DNA from: Heterobilharzia americana
Taxonomy: Eukaryota; Platyhelminthes; Trematoda; Strigeidida; Schistosomatidae
Direction: 5' to 3'
DNA: 64,000 bases
Assembly: GCA_944470555.2 (NCBI GenBank)
Contig: OX104128.1
Coordinates: 61,759,257-61,823,256 of the forward strand
Below, piece after piece: positions 22,965 to 35,869 of this stretch. The notes beneath the pieces were generated by a model that worked only from the letters and a program-made list of their open reading frames with translations, made no database searches and was not told the origin of the DNA. Each line of letters begins with the position of its first letter. Position 1 is the stretch's first letter. Position numbers and translations under genes: made by a program.

Positions 22965-25900
22965 TCGAACAATATAAAATACGCCTGCGGGAAATCTCTC
23001 CATAGTGAAAAAAAACCCAATGACTTATAGAAGTTTTTGAGTAAGTCAGCCTGACAGCATAACAATAGGTTAGTCAGTTAAAATACAAGCGAATAAACAC
23101 TTTGAATTACATCACAGTAATAGGTCTTGCTATGTAGAAATGTACTCAACTATCATAACATTCATATACGACAGATATCAAATCAGCTTCTGCCATAGAT
23201 TGGCATTAGTTTCAAAACCACTGAAAACCAGAAATCATCTGACAGCTCCTTTCTAGTTTTATGCACCTTAGTAATTCACAGTCACGATACAGTCGGAGAT
23301 GTAGCTAAAGACAAACAGGTCTAAAATGAACGAGGATCCACCGCTCACTACTTAACAATTTGGGGACGGATTTTATGAAATTATTATTCAATGCAGTGAA
23401 ATATGAATTAAGTATAGTCAGGCTTCAAGACAAATGCTCACCGATGACACTGAATGGTAGGCACATTCTATCACAAATGGAGAGAAACTGGAAAACATAG
23501 GCTATTGAATCCTAACCAGTTCGCTTATTGATAGCGTGTACTCAATGAAACCTAATGGTTCTGGGTTCGATCTGTTTTGGTGTCATGAATGCGTACTTCT
23601 CCAGAGTCCTAAAACAGGACGATGCAGTGACCTGATGCTCTTTTGTCTTCAATAGCTCTCTCTCTCTCTCAATCAATCACCGGCATTTATCCCTGATAAG
23701 AGATGCCTTAAACTAACCACATCTCTATAAAGCCACTCAATATGACGAATATATTTATCATTATTACGTCAAATATGTTAGGAACAAAACCCGAGCTGCA
23801 CACTAAAAGTTACCAATCATACCATTTAAAATAAAATATTGAGGCTAGACATTTGGCACCATAAGTGGTAAGCGTGCTACACAAACACATTACTATCATA
23901 TAGAAGGACAGTTATCATAACATAATGTCTGTCCATCCTTCTGAGCATATGTGCTGTTGATTTAAATTATAATTATCAGGAGTATTTTAACTTTTCACTA
24001 TACTCTCCACCTTCAATGTCTTTAACTCCTTGTGCCCTTGAAAATACTGATTTCTTCCTTTGTCTCATTAACTTTTATAAAACATCATTTCTGTTACATC
24101 AAACCGATTTTATTTCAGTGGTGATATACACCCGCCAGACATGAATGAGGTAAAACATCTTTATGACCTTTATGCAGATGAGCTTGTGACCCTAGAAGAA
24201 ATAAATTGACCTTTTCTGCCTCCAAAACTTCTTACCACCATTTGAATTATCCGGTGTCTTAAACGTATCAGTTAATTAAATTAAAAAAGAATGATTTTTG
24301 GGTCAGACTAACGAAATAACCTTGACGTGAAGGATTGATGTTAAAGCAAGAGACAGTTGTCACTGATTGAAGGGAGAGTATTACATCTTTAACCCAGAAG
24401 ACTTGTAGTTTAAATCGAATAACTATCAAATGGATACTATAGCAGAACGTTCAGTAGACAACCAATCAATTCTCCCTTCTTTGAAATGCAGTCCAGCTTG
24501 AATTAGGAGAGGAGAAGATCTAGTTGAAACTAGACATAGTTACTAAACCGTCATCCATTATCACAACCTGACAAAGCTCTCAATAACTAAAATGGAAATT
24601 CAAACCTCATTGGTCGATGATTTTCATAACCCAGTCAACTGGACGATGAAGCGATCACCTAGATGTTAGTGGTCTACTTGTTATAATGATTCCCAGTTTT
24701 CCTGTTGATTTCACTAACCTCAAGGCTATATTTTTGTTGGTAAGTGTTTTTTTTGCAGTTGAAATCAGTCCATCAACACAGTATTTGGTATATGTCAGTT
24801 TAAAGGACAACGTTCATCTGAAACTATCAGGCCAGTGAGCTTTCACTTAATACAGAGCTTGTGATAGGTGAGTTCAACGAAGCCTACTTTATTTCCTACC
24901 TCTTAATTTAAGGCTTATTTCAAAGAATCCCTTTCTTCCTTTGTTACTGTTTTATTTTTACCTTCTCCATTCTTATCGATAGTGATTTACTTGACCTCAG
25001 TCTATAGTCAGTTTCAGCTGTGTCACTAAGTTGCTTGAGTTGTGTGGCGCTACTACATCTCATTTCTAAAGATCAACGTTGTGTAAAAAGGTATCATCTA
25101 AATTTTTTAAGCCACAAAATAGTAATTTTAGAAGTACGGAAAAAGAATAGATTTCTTAAGGAAATCCCACCACTGAGTATGCATTTCTTCAGTACGATAT
25201 TCCTAAGAAGACTATAGTGTCAAGGCAGTTATCATAGCAATTTTTATCAGCCGGAAAACCATTGAATAACTGGAACCAATGGACAGTAGTTTTGCCCTTT
25301 TATAGGACTTCTTAATCATGCGCAAACATGACCCTGAGACAGTGAGCACGAAACCATCATTATTCGTAGGAAGCATATTATCACTTAACCGACAAGTTGG
25401 AATCCAATAGTCCACATTTCTCTACTTCTTCATACCGATTCACAACGTAGGGCGGCCGTCGGGGTGTATTTGTGTTCACATCTAACTTGATCGACCCCGT
25501 AAGTCACAGTTTCTCATTTGAACTAGGAGAAATCTATCCATCCATCATCAATATACTCTGTTCTACTTAATAGCAGTGAAGTATTACTATTCAACGTTAT
25601 AAGTTATGAGAGGAATACTGTTATGACTGACCGAATAATGGGAGTTGTTGAATTCGGTTAAGTATATCTTACTCAGTTATTGTATTTAATTTCCACTTGA
25701 GCCTACGGATGTCATTTGGATGGAGGTGATCGGCAGGAAATCGTACTTTACTTAGGTTTCATGGCACTCGTCAGCAAAGCATATCTGCAGTCATCGGGAA
25801 ACTGACGCTCTATGTGACATCCAAACCAGAGTTTAGTTTTTGCATGGAGCTAAGTACTTTCAATCACGAAGCCACTGACGAAGAAGTAAGGTTGTAAGTC

Positions 25901-26860
25901 GACTGTTTCTGCATTCAAAAAGGTGTCACAGAAATATAAGGTGGAAAATATGCCATTCAACTGTTTTCATCAGTGATGAAAGAAGCTGATTTACAAAGTT
26001 TTGTTCTACATACAACTGGTTATGGATGCTATTAAATAAGATTTTTCATCGTTACTGAGTGGTAGCTAAACATATGAACATTGAAAATATACGGTCTAAT
26101 TTACAGAATCCTACCATACAATCCAAATGATGCGGAGAAATTTCCCCTTTTTCCGCCTATAAATTATAAATAAGTAGACTGTAACTATACTAATGTCTAA
26201 TTTTCGTATCCTTTACTGTACTCAACGAAATTAATAACGGGAAATGAGATTTACTCCATAAAGTTTGTTCTTTTGGCTTTGGTCAAAATAAGATTAGATA
26301 CGGAGAAGAAGTCATAGGGTAAAAAGGAAACAGCTCATCGATCACAACCATAAACAAATATTCATAGAAAGGACTAATTGTATGATATAGGTAAATCCAT
26401 TTCTCGAGTAATCGGACTTATACCATGTTGATTTGTAATCGTATATATTGTATATTCAGTATTGTTATCCACCAATGGATAAATCCAATTCCATGCTGAG
26501 ATTACCTTGATATCAGTAGTCATAACAAAGGCGAAATCAAAGAAAATTATGTAATACAGAGCAGAGGTTCTATTTAGCTAGGAAAAATAAATTCATCACA
26601 AGGAATGATATGACAGTATCAAAAACTAAATATAGTGATCAGAAAAGAAAAAGGTTTGACAAGACTATGAAGACGATAAATGAAATACTGTCGTTAAATG
26701 TTTAATGAGTTGAACTTCAGTAACCGGTGGGGGTATTCGACTTCTAACTGGTGAATGAGGAATTGTTCGAAATCTGTCTAATTCATTCTGATTCGGGTAG
26801 CCAAACAACATCAATAGCTTATCACCTTGTGCACGAGCGTGCGCGTAGTTACTTAGCAGT
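22965..26860. other. Intron 5 stretch with two decayed SINE relics
   Basis: Mostly featureless AT-rich intron. 23500-23660 (+) keeps GGGTTCGATCTG and AATGCGTACTTC of an Sm-alpha-like SINE, followed by a CT run (23658-23673). 25290-25515 (-) keeps TCCAATAGTCCACATTTCTCTACTTC of the SINE head. Confidence 0.4.
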
Positions 26861-26864
26861 GTCT

Positions 26865-26962
26865 AAATGATATCAACCATTGAGATAGTAGAAAAGATTT
26901 GTAGCTCAGGATGGTATCTTCCCACCTCTGAGGTTTCTTCTTGAACGTTCCACCACCATTTA
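26865..26962. repeat. Unclassified dispersed repeat, copy 1 (partner at 29850-29945)
   Basis: Shares GAGATAGTAGAAAAGATTTG...CTCAGGATG...GAGGTTT with 29850-29945. Family unknown. Confidence 0.45.
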
Positions 26963-27065
26963 CTTCATCAAAACTTGGAGCATTTTCAAGTTGCACAAAT
27001 GTTTATGAAGGATACTTGATAACCTTGAGCATTACTGGTCTGTGGGTAGCGGTGACATCTATTTT

Positions 27066-27212
27066 TAGAAGTAGTATTCATCATAGACTGATATCAGTTG
27101 GGAAACATTGAAAATCTGGGAGCACTGGATAGCTGTTTCGTCCCAGTATGGTTCCCCAGCTGATGTCAGTCCATGATAAATACTACTTCTAAATTAAAAA
27201 TCCCCATTCATC
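27066..27212. repeat. Sm-alpha-like SINE snap-back palindrome
   Basis: A minus tail plus half hammerhead (27066-27155) is fused directly to a plus tail (27156-27212), so GTATTCATCATAGACTGAT faces ATGTCAGTCCATGATAAATAC. The two tails could fold into a hairpin. The CUGA half of the ribozyme is missing. Confidence 0.65.
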
Positions 27213-27235
27213 TCAATAATACATTACTCTATAGT

Positions 27236-27610
27236 GCTCATTAGTGACTTGGTTCCAGATGGATGTCAGGAAGTTCTAATGAGAAGCCGTGATCTGTGGG
27301 GTCAACCAGTCGAAAGTGAAGTCGATGCTAACTGAAGAACTTGGGTGACAGTCGCGCTATGTCGTAAATTGACAAAGTTGGAAATTGTGAACCACTGGAA
27401 ACCGACCCAGTGGCTGAATGGTTAACGCATTCACCGTGAGACCTGAAGGTCCTGAGTTCAACTCCTGGCCGGGTCGTGGGTGCGTACTGCTGAGGAGTTC
27501 CATACTAGGACGAAACAGCTGTCCAGTGCTCCCAGGTTTCCAATGGTTCCCCAACTGATGTCAGTCCATGATGGATACTACTTCTAAATTAAAAATCCCC
27601 ATTCATCCAA
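27236..27610 (+). repeat. Sm-alpha-like SINE, best full-length copy
   Basis: About 370 bp: head from TTAGTGACTTGG, then GTGGGGTCAACCAG, the tRNA-like block GACCCAGTGGCTGAATGG with B-box-like GAGTTCAACTCC, an intact-core hammerhead (27484-27529), and a tail ending AAAAATCCCCATTCATC. Confidence 0.85.
27484..27529 (+). ncRNA. Hammerhead ribozyme, all core residues present
   Basis: Stem I GTACTG/CAGTGC (one G-U), core CTGAGGA at 27490-27496, stem II GTTC/GGAC with a 7-nt loop, GAAA at 27512-27515, stem III ACAG/CTGT with almost no loop, cleavage expected after C at 27523. Matches the known Schistosoma Sm-alpha hammerhead layout (N7 is G). Antisense to the RasGAP gene. Confidence 0.85.
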
Positions 27611-27689
27611 AAAGACATCTATTTTTATCATAGAATGACCTTTATAACTGTTACTGTAATCTGACGAATGTTTTTGATCCAATATCTGA

Positions 27690-29760
27690 TTATTGGTTTA
27701 CATGATTGGTTATTGGTTGGTTGATCTCTTCTTAGTAGTCCGTATATTGGGTCAGTCTCCACATGTCACCTGATTGCCATCTCGGTGGAATACTTTGGTT
27801 CCAGGAACTCTTTTACAGTTTGTAAGCTTTTTTGTTGTAGTATCTCCACGTTGTCTCAATTGAAGTTGTGTTTGTGTATCGATATCAATGAGGATATATC
27901 ATGTCGCTTGACTGCAAGTTGGTGCTTATAAATTCTTTGGTTTGTTCGACGACTAGATTGGCCAGCATAGCGGTGTTGACAATCCTTACAACTGATTTTG
28001 TAGAGTATAATCATCTTTTCTTCTTAGAAAAATGGATCCTCCAACTTGCATGTGAAATTCTTCGGTGATTCAGTTGGTTTGTATCCCATGTTGATACCAT
28101 ATGGATGACGTGGTCGGATGACTGTTTCTAAGATAACTCTGATGTATGGTAATGTGATTTTTTGTGTAGGTCAAGAAAATCGTCTTGATGAATGTCTTGT
28201 TGATAGGCGCTTCTGAATGAAGTTGATTGGTTAATCACTGACTGTGAACACATATCAAAAGTTGATTTTCTTCTGAATTTCATAGTTGTTGAGTCCTTCA
28301 ATGAGTTTGGCATGTATGAGTAGTGCTTGTACACAACTCTTCTAATGAGGCGTTGAGTTGTTACTGTTGGAGTCTAAAACTTGGTCTGTGTTTCACCTTT
28401 CTATACACTTCAGTCTACAAGACTCTGTCATTTGTTCTTCTGATAAGAACAAATAGGAACTTGACCTCATTGTTTTCTTCCTCTTCCTTTTTGAATTTAA
28501 TGTTTTACAACGTTTGGTTGATAAGACTTAATGCGTTTTCCGACTCACTTCTTTCGATAATTACAAGAGTGACACAAACTACCAAGTTTGTAAGAGTAGT
28601 TTTCGTATACTTTTGAAGATTCTTTTCATAGCTGAGAAAGATACTGATTGTTTCATTAGCGACATGCGGGTTGATTGACAAGGAAAGGGAAATCGTATCT
28701 AAGGACATCATTTCTTTGTCGTTGTCTGTCTTTAGGTCTTTTATCCTCTCTACAAAGTGAGTTGGTAAGTTGACTGACAACAACAAGATGCTTTAGTTGA
28801 TTGTATAATTCTTTAGATAAATTAAGTGATGGTGCTTTCTACAGTGACAACATTGGTCGCAATGGAATATGTGCCTTGTATGCCTTTGATTGACCGCAGA
28901 ATCTAGATAGAACTGAGACATTCATCTTTGTCAGCTATTGTTCTTCCTACGTGAATTAACCAGCTTTGACTAGAGTGATTAGTTTTCTTTGAATTTGGTT
29001 GGCCAGTTGTTTGATAGAATTCTTGTCTACCAGTTGGTAAGTACCTTTATCATTGTGCATTTCTTTTGCTTTTTCCACGCAGTTCACCTTGTTCATGATG
29101 ACAGTTTTCTTTCTTTAGTCACAATTTTCTTGTCTGTACTGAGTTGAAGCGAATTGCCCTAGGTTATTTTCACTCACAATACGAATAGCTGTCGTAGTTC
29201 TTGTTATTTTTCTGCTATCATTCCTGTAATTTTGAGTCAAAATTCGAAGGTTGAGTACAAATCTAATGTATGCACATTCTCTGCATTATGGTTTAAACCT
29301 TGATATAAGTGTAAAACTTGGGCACTGTGGTAGAATGTAACTTGATATTAAATTTGCTTATTTGACTTACAACACAGTGATACAGTTTAAACCTTTTCGA
29401 AGTCAGTTGTATTCCACCTAGGATGAACTTCTTTCTGGACGGTTCATTATTCATTCATGTATTGTTTCTTTCTCCTCTTATTTAGATAGCTTGAGAAGTT
29501 TATTTACCTGTGTTTCTCTTATTTTCCCGCTTTGGTTTTCGCTGTTATGTTTATAACAGTAGCTAGTTAGCCAATCACCTTCGTTCTTAGCATCAGTTTC
29601 AACATTTTTGTTGAGTAGTGATTACCTTATTGTATTTCTTGAATCTGTTGTCTCCATGTGATTTCGCATCACTTTCCTTGACATTTCTTCCGCCATCGTC
29701 TATCCAATAGGATAACTAATGATTGGTGTGTATTTAACACTAAGTGACAAGATACGCTTT
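27690..29760 (-). mobile_element. Penelope-like element (RT plus GIY-YIG), decayed long copy
   Basis: Minus strand: RT block FVERIKDLKTDNDKEMMSLDTISLSLSI (about 28660-28760; family FV.KIK.LKV..DE.MVSFDVVSLFTSIP). At the lower-coordinate end is LYKISCKDCQHRYAGQSSRRTNQRI...HQLAVKRHD, then ISSLISIH and YSTE...HVE.DPIYGLLRRD (27720-28010), a GIY-YIG C-terminal domain. Poseidon/Neptune-like lineage by motif. Broken frames. Upstream sequence 29280-29400 resembles parts of the other Penelope copies. Confidence 0.78.
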
Positions 29761-29849
29761 CGTAAACACTCATATGAGAATAAAATTGTCCTAAAGTGGA
29801 ATCGCTTCGACTAGCGATTGCGAGCATGCAGAACTGCCCTACGCCCAAA

Positions 29850-29945
29850 AGTTTGTGAGACAGTAGAGAAGATCTGTACTTCAGGATGAGGATAATAAAT
29901 ACTTGGTGGTCTCATAGCTTTGAGGTTTGTTCGATTATTGTCATG
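29850..29945. repeat. Unclassified dispersed repeat, copy 2
   Basis: Partner of 26865-26962; same spacing of the shared blocks. Confidence 0.45.
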
Positions 29946-29984
29946 CTAATGAATAGCATGTGAAACACAAAAAGATAGTTCCTT

Positions 29985-30585
29985 TTATGATAGGTGTTCA
30001 CTATATTAGGCAAGTTTAATAATTTCAGGAACTATGCAAGAGAAGAAGGGATGCGGATAAGGATACTCAGCAAGATAGGCAAGTCGACTGATGAGCTTGT
30101 GAATCTTCACCAACTGAGGTGGCTTGCACATGTGTTGTGCATGTCGATTCACTGCCTACCTCATCGTGCCATGTTAGGTAAATTTGGATTAAGTTGTAAG
30201 AGTTCAGGGTGACCAGATCAAGACGTGGCACGAATCAATGAAGTCTCTGATTGTTGGTCTGAACCGTGTTTGGAGATATGTGGACTGTCTAGCTTGAATC
30301 TTCCAGACGATAGGAATTAGTGGTTGTGACCTCTGGGTGACATGCTGATGTGGAACAGATGTATACACTCTTTGATGTCTTGTAAAGTTTGAATATCCTC
30401 ACTAATCATTACCTCCATACTGTTTATTCTCGCATACAACTTTTTTCTACCTTGATATTACTCTTGTTCCATCCACCTGTTCTCTGTATACCACTGTGTT
30501 GCAACTTGAGTGGATGTACTCGTGTGCGAGGTTCTACATTGATTCTGTCTGTCTGTCTGTGGGGTAGAGTTGCGACAAAAGTGGT
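29985..30585 (+). mobile_element. RTE-type family A 3' copy with intact tail
   Basis: KIGKSTDELVNLHQLRWLAHVLCMSIHCLPHRAML is the family C-terminus. The 3' UTR reaches a TCTGTCTGTCTGTCTG tail at 30544-30562. Confidence 0.75.
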
Positions 30586-31129
30586 TATCTACCACAGAAT
30601 AGAGAAACAAATTATACCTTCCCATAAGTTTATCACTGGAATCGAATTTGACGGTTTACAATTAACAGTCTATTGCAGTCTGAAAGAGATTTATGCATAT
30701 GTGTAGACAGTCACAAAGATGACTATCTGTTATGTTCTGGGACATTCGATATCAACCTGACTGGCAATACTCATTCGAAATGAAAAATATTTTGTTCAAA
30801 TTCATTGCGAATATCCAGCTCATTGAAAAGAAAGTGTCCTTGTTCATTTCAACAGGTTGAATCATTTTATTTCTTCTTCAACCATAAATAAACGATAACA
30901 CCGATAAAATCTGTCACAATGTGAGCAGTCGAGATTGTAAAAACACTCATCAACACAGTAAACACGGTTGAATCAAAAAATAAATCAATACAATATGTAA
31001 GCAACTTTGCAATTGATTATTTGTTTCCAGCACACACACTAAGTATGCACCTGAATAAAAAGAACTTAAAACACATTTGTTTCTTGACTTTTACAAATAG
31101 ACGAATTTCGTTCCAGAGTAGAAATTGGA

Positions 31130-31335
31130 GTAGATAGGAAGACAAATAGATAACTAGGATGTGTATTAGGCATGCCTACCCATCATCTTCGTATAATAAA
31201 CACGCTGCATGAAGTATGGTTAGGTTTGTAAAACCCTAGGATGCCCAAACCAAGACATGGCATGAAGTTATGAAGTCTCTGGCCGTATAAGGAGATGTAA
31301 GCTTCACGGTTGGGGTCTACGAGATAACAGACATA
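31130..31335 (+). mobile_element. RTE-type family A small fragment
   Basis: Retains GGATGCCCAAACCAAGACATG and GAAGTCTCTGGCC of the family's GGQTKTWH..VKSL coding stretch. Confidence 0.5.
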
Positions 31336-31339
31336 AAAC

Positions 31340-34050
31340 CCTGAATAATTGTAATAATGTACTGGGAATATATGTTTCTCAGGTGGCCATCACTCCTACT
31401 CTGTAATGCTCAGTGCTGATGTCTACCTTCATATCAAAGAAATCTAGCTTAGGACGTGCTTGACACTGATCTCTTTAGATACGATCGTTATATGCGTATA
31501 CCGACGCACTGAATTCATTCGACAATCATATCTACAAGCAAGTGTCCACAGCTGAAAATTGTATTGATCCACAACAAAGATTGTAGAAGAGAAGACTTCA
31601 ATTTATGTTATGCATTGTATATATGTTTAAAAGTGACCTTTTTAGTATTGCATACATTATATCTACTATACTGAAATAGCTTAGTGTTAGAGAGGTGTTA
31701 TTCGCGAAAATGTGGTTGGCAATGGATCTTTAAACTGGAGTATTTCTAAGTGATTTAAGACAGCAAAATAAAGGCAGACAGTTACCATTATTGTCATATA
31801 CACACATCAGGTTTACCTTATCAGTCCTCTGGTGTCAATCGGTCAGCTGTTTTACGCCTATAATGAATTATCATTTGAAACCGTCTAGGCCAAAACTACT
31901 GCCCTGATGTGTTTATTCTATTTACCGATTGCAATGACATAATGAATCTAATCTGTACAGGTTACACAATATTAGGAATGTCAAGCAACAGCGGATGATG
32001 AGAATGTGGAAGCAGTCAATGTCCGTTAAGGTGTACTGGAACGTTAGAACAGTTAAGTGTTTGTTTCCCAATATTCACATGGCGGTATGGCTTTGTCATT
32101 TTATCAAGAGGCATTTGGATACAATCTGCTTCGAAATTTACTTATTTCAACCTTATATTTTCCAAGTTTCATTTCAATGGTGTACAGTCCTACGAAAGAA
32201 AAGGGTTGAGCCCTTCAAACTGATATTTCAAAAAAGGCTGTACGGAGAATAGTGACTAGTATATATCTTCTAAGACTGACCAGAACCAACGGTCTAGTGA
32301 TGTAAAAAGAAATCATTTCTCAGTGTTAGCAGTCAGAATGTATCATCCACTTTCACACCATTTATACAATGATTTCCATTGATCGAAGTCAAATATTTTC
32401 AACTTCACCTCTACTTCCTTCGACATTGTCTTCCACAGTGGTTTAGGGAGATGATATTCAATCAATGGGTCACCAGTTCCAGCCCCGAGCCCTACAGATT
32501 TATGGGCTGCCAGGCACACTAAGTGTGGTTCATTGCCTACTACATGATTGTGCAAAATGTTGATGAGTGAATTGCAAATTTTTTAGAATCACCAACAATA
32601 TTGCTTATGAATCTTTTCAACTTCCTGACCAAGAACTTTAGATATGTGAATAGCACTGCTTTTATTGTGAAAATGTTGGGAATTTTATGCTGTATCAGCT
32701 GGTCGATAGGTGGTTTTTTATGTGACCTTTAGGGTGTAATAACGGCGTTAAAAAAAAAATATTAAGCAAGCTTTCTTGATTGATTTGCCACGGTATTCAC
32801 TTTTTGGCTTCTTCGCTAAACAGCTTGATGATTTAACTCTTACCTAAGCAAAATCTAAATTGAGTTCAGAGAGTTTTAATGAAAAGTTTTAATACAAATG
32901 TTGGATTACCTTTAAAATGCCAGATTTTTATATACTTACTAATAACAACCAGTGAACTGAGTGAGTACACACAAAGTGTTCACCAAATAAGACACCTTCC
33001 AACCACTCTTGAACAATAACCTTCAGGTTCCACCCTTGATAGATACTCAGTTCATTGGTAAATACGAAAGATGGTAAGATAACAGAAAGTGCAATGCAAT
33101 GTCAAAATATGTACGAAGTACGATGACTATATATATCTACAATAGATTTGACCATTTATAAACCTTTGTAGAATGGTATATCCTAGTGATTTTCGTTTCT
33201 TCAACCAATCTGAAATTCACACAGTTTACTTTCGTTTCTTGGGTATTCGAACCAATTTGATTGGTTGTGAAAGGTTTCAGGGATTTTGAGCTTCTTATGT
33301 GGATCTGACCAATATTATTGCACACTACATGTAGCATTATTCTCTAAAGTCAGCCGTCACTGAGGGTTCTATAAAAGGCTGAGGTAATTTTAAGAATACC
33401 AGCACATATCTGAATTAATTCTTAATTCTTAGCAGTTGTTTATTTCTGAATAGGAGGAGAAGGATAAAGATAGAAAGTATTATAATGGCCATTTCAATAA
33501 AGCAAACATCACAAATGTAATAAGAAAAGTAAGTGGCTAGATAGTTTAAAACAAAGTAGGAGAGATAAAAGTTGTGAAATAACCTAGCCTTATATTGATT
33601 ATATAGCAGAAGTAATGATGTAGACAGTTAGTGATTTACAAGATAATATAAGAAACATTTGAAGGATTTTTGTATCCATGCAGGATTTTGGAGACACATA
33701 AAGACTCATCTTCACTAATTGTCATAGCAATAAAAAGTAAAAATAGTTCAAATAGGTAATCAACAAACACTCTTTGTGATGACCATAAAAACTGATGAGT
33801 TATAGAAACGGAGGGAGATGGAAGAAAGTCAGCGTCATACTAAAGATTATTCAACAAAAAGGAGCAAGAAAAGGATAAATGGAGCATGAGACAACAAAAC
33901 ACTTTGTGATACAATGTTTAAATTGCAAAGATAAAGGCTAGACATATTTTTGCATTGAATCTTCAATTCTTTTATTTATTACAATCTATGCCTACTCCCA
34001 TTTCCCTAGATATAAAAGACTTTTGCTATGCAACGTGTGTCAGACTAACA
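31340..34050. other. Intron 5 stretch, nothing assigned
   Basis: AT-rich, no family recognised. A minus-strand frame at 32343-32555 (GAGTGDPLIEYHLPKPLW..) is in locally GC-richer sequence and could be a relic of an unrecognised element. Confidence 0.35.
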
Positions 34051-34059
34051 TGACATAAC

Positions 34060-34275
34060 CCCAACCCAGTGGCTCAAGGGTTACGTGCAGTCTACGGAAC
34101 CTAAATGTCCTGTGTTCGACTCCTGGTAGGGTCAAGCGTGCGCGATGCTGAAGAATCCCGCACTAGGACGAAGCAGCTGTCCAGTGTTTCCAGGTTTTCA
34201 ATGATCCACCAACTAATGTCAGTTCGTGATGAATACCAACTTAGAACCAATTGCTAAATCCTCATAGACCTCCAA
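34060..34275 (+). repeat. Sm-alpha-like SINE, hammerhead damaged
   Basis: CTGAAGA and a GGACGAAGC box remain, but 10.1/11.1 is A-C and GAAA is GAAG. Head AACCCAGTGGCTCAAGGG, tail CCTCATAGACCTCCAAATTT. Confidence 0.8.
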
Positions 34276-34452
34276 ATTTAATGGCTTCACTAACTTTTAT
34301 GCCTTTGAACACTGCCTCAATTTGGTCACGACTAACAATTTCTCAATCGAATCAAAGTACAATGCACATAAGATCTTTGACACGTGATAAAACGCTTGGT
34401 GTAAAGAGGTCATCACTGGCTTTTCAGCTTCACTTAGTTCTTACGTCGGCAT

Positions 34453-34558
34453 CCATCGTGAACTGACATCAGTTAGAGAAACACTTGGAACCTGGGAACA
34501 CTGGAGAGCTGTTTCTTCTTAGTGTGGGACTTCTCAGCAGTGCACGCTGACAGCGGGA
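34453..34558 (-). repeat. Sm-alpha-like SINE tail, minus copy, dead ribozyme
   Basis: Minus strand CTGAGAA (G8 lost) and AAGAAGAAACAGC (stem II lost). Head-to-head with the next copy. Confidence 0.72.
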
Positions 34559-34559
34559 C

Positions 34560-34735
34560 ACTAAGGTCTTGAGTTAGATACCTGACAGGGTCACGACTGC
34601 TCACTGCTGAGGAGTCCCACACTAGGACGAAACAGCTGTTCAGTGCTTCTAAATTTCCAATGTTTCTCCATCTGATGTCAACACATGGTGAATGCCAACC
34701 TGGAATCAGTGAAATCCCCACAAACCTCCAAACTC
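34560..34735 (+). repeat. Sm-alpha-like SINE, plus copy
   Basis: Starts in the tRNA-like block (AGGTCTTGAGTTAGATACC), includes an intact-core hammerhead, and ends CCCCACAAACCTCCAAACTC. Confidence 0.8.
34602..34645 (+). ncRNA. Hammerhead ribozyme, core intact, GUU site
   Basis: Stem I CACTG/CAGTG, core CTGAGGA at 34607-34613, stem II GTCC/GGAC, GAAA at 34629-34632, stem III ACAG/CTGT, cleavage after U at 34640. GUU sites cleave more slowly than GUC in known hammerheads. Confidence 0.8.
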
Positions 34736-34739
34736 AGAT

Positions 34740-35440
34740 CATTTAAGAACAAAAAAATGGTAGGTGACCATTATTTCAAAGAAAAAACACAAGTTTATTT
34801 CAAGCTAGTTTTCCTGTGAGATAAATTGCACAATGAAATAGGAAAGTTGATGATAAACTCTGAGCACAGATGGCTCAAATCCACCTGTCAATAGTTCAAA
34901 CTTTCAGTCCTTCTTGGCCATATACCTTGCTAGAACATAAACAAGATACCGGTATAGACCTTCTGCATGGGATTCAACTCGAGAAGGCTACAGCTGTTCT
35001 ATGATTCATCAAATGAATCAGATTATAATGAATGACAGAATCTTTGGAAACCTTTGCTGAGAAAATGTCAAAACTGCAGATTAGACCACCAAGTCATTGT
35101 TACAGGCGACTGAGTCAGTAAATAACTGTTGGTATTTAGTGAATAACTACTCATAAGGCTAAATCAAAAGTGAAGCGAAGTTGGTAATAATAATAACAGT
35201 AATAGTGTCAAGGGTGATCAAAAGCTCGCATAGACCTCAGTGGCAAAACTTTGAGGACTCTTAAAGCAGTTCCAACTAAAATCACCGCTACACGTATGCC
35301 TGATTATTTAACCAAACTCTTAACTTCATGAAAGCAAAATGACGAACGGTGTTCAATGGATGAGAGTAATAATTAATAGAAAAAGCATAGTACAAAACAA
35401 ACAAACACAAACAACTACGTGAAAGTATCATCTAACTTAC
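34740..35440. other. Intron 5 stretch next to exon 5, nothing assigned
   Basis: No repeat recognised; donor of exon 5 at the right edge. Confidence 0.3.
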
Positions 35441-35520
35441 TGATGAACCAACAAATTTAACATAACATTCCACCGCCTTCGTTGCTATCGTGTTCGATCT
35501 AAATGCCATGGATTCATTTT
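35441..35520 (-). CDS. RasGAP gene exon 5: arginine-finger exon
   Basis: An 80-bp exon giving residue 247 (shared, Glu) to 273. It reads NESMAFRSNTIATKAVECYVKFVGSS, aligning with the family's LIFRENT.ATKA.(D/E)EY.KLVGQK. The Arg in FRSNT (assembled residue 254) is the catalytic arginine finger that RasGAPs insert into the Ras active site. The Glu after Arg in many relatives is Ser here. Acceptor TTTTTGTAG, donor TCA|GTAAGT, phase 0 at the end, joining directly to TAT CTA CAT (YLH) of exon 6. Cys replaces the usual acidic or small residue before Tyr (VECY). Very short and flanked by 10.8 and 15.9-kb introns, so easily missed by gene finders. Confidence 0.92.
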
Positions 35521-35869
35521 CTACAAAAAAATGTATAAAAGATAATCATTATAACAGTATATTTTAATATAATCCCAGAGTGAATAGAAAATCAAAGCAA
35601 CATTTTTTTGAAACATGGAAAGTCAATGGAAAAGTGAAACATAAACATAGAAACACAATATGATTTTCATTATCTCCTAAAGCCAACACAGTTGCCCGAT
35701 TCTACGACAGACAAAAAGCCTACAAAACAAGGATTCCTCTTTGATCTTATGTATTCGGGGAGAATTCTGTAACCATTTCCATGTTACCTTCAATAAAAGG
35801 TTAAAAACGTACAAGAATTCAAAAGTAAACTATTAAATATTAGCTAAGGAAAAGATAAAATTATGACAT

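Noticed and set aside
32343..32555. Minus-strand frame GAGTGDPLIEYHLP as a RasGAP exon in intron 5
   Set aside because: Exons 5 and 6 join in phase 0 with continuous homology, so no exon is missing there; no splice sites of fitting phase.
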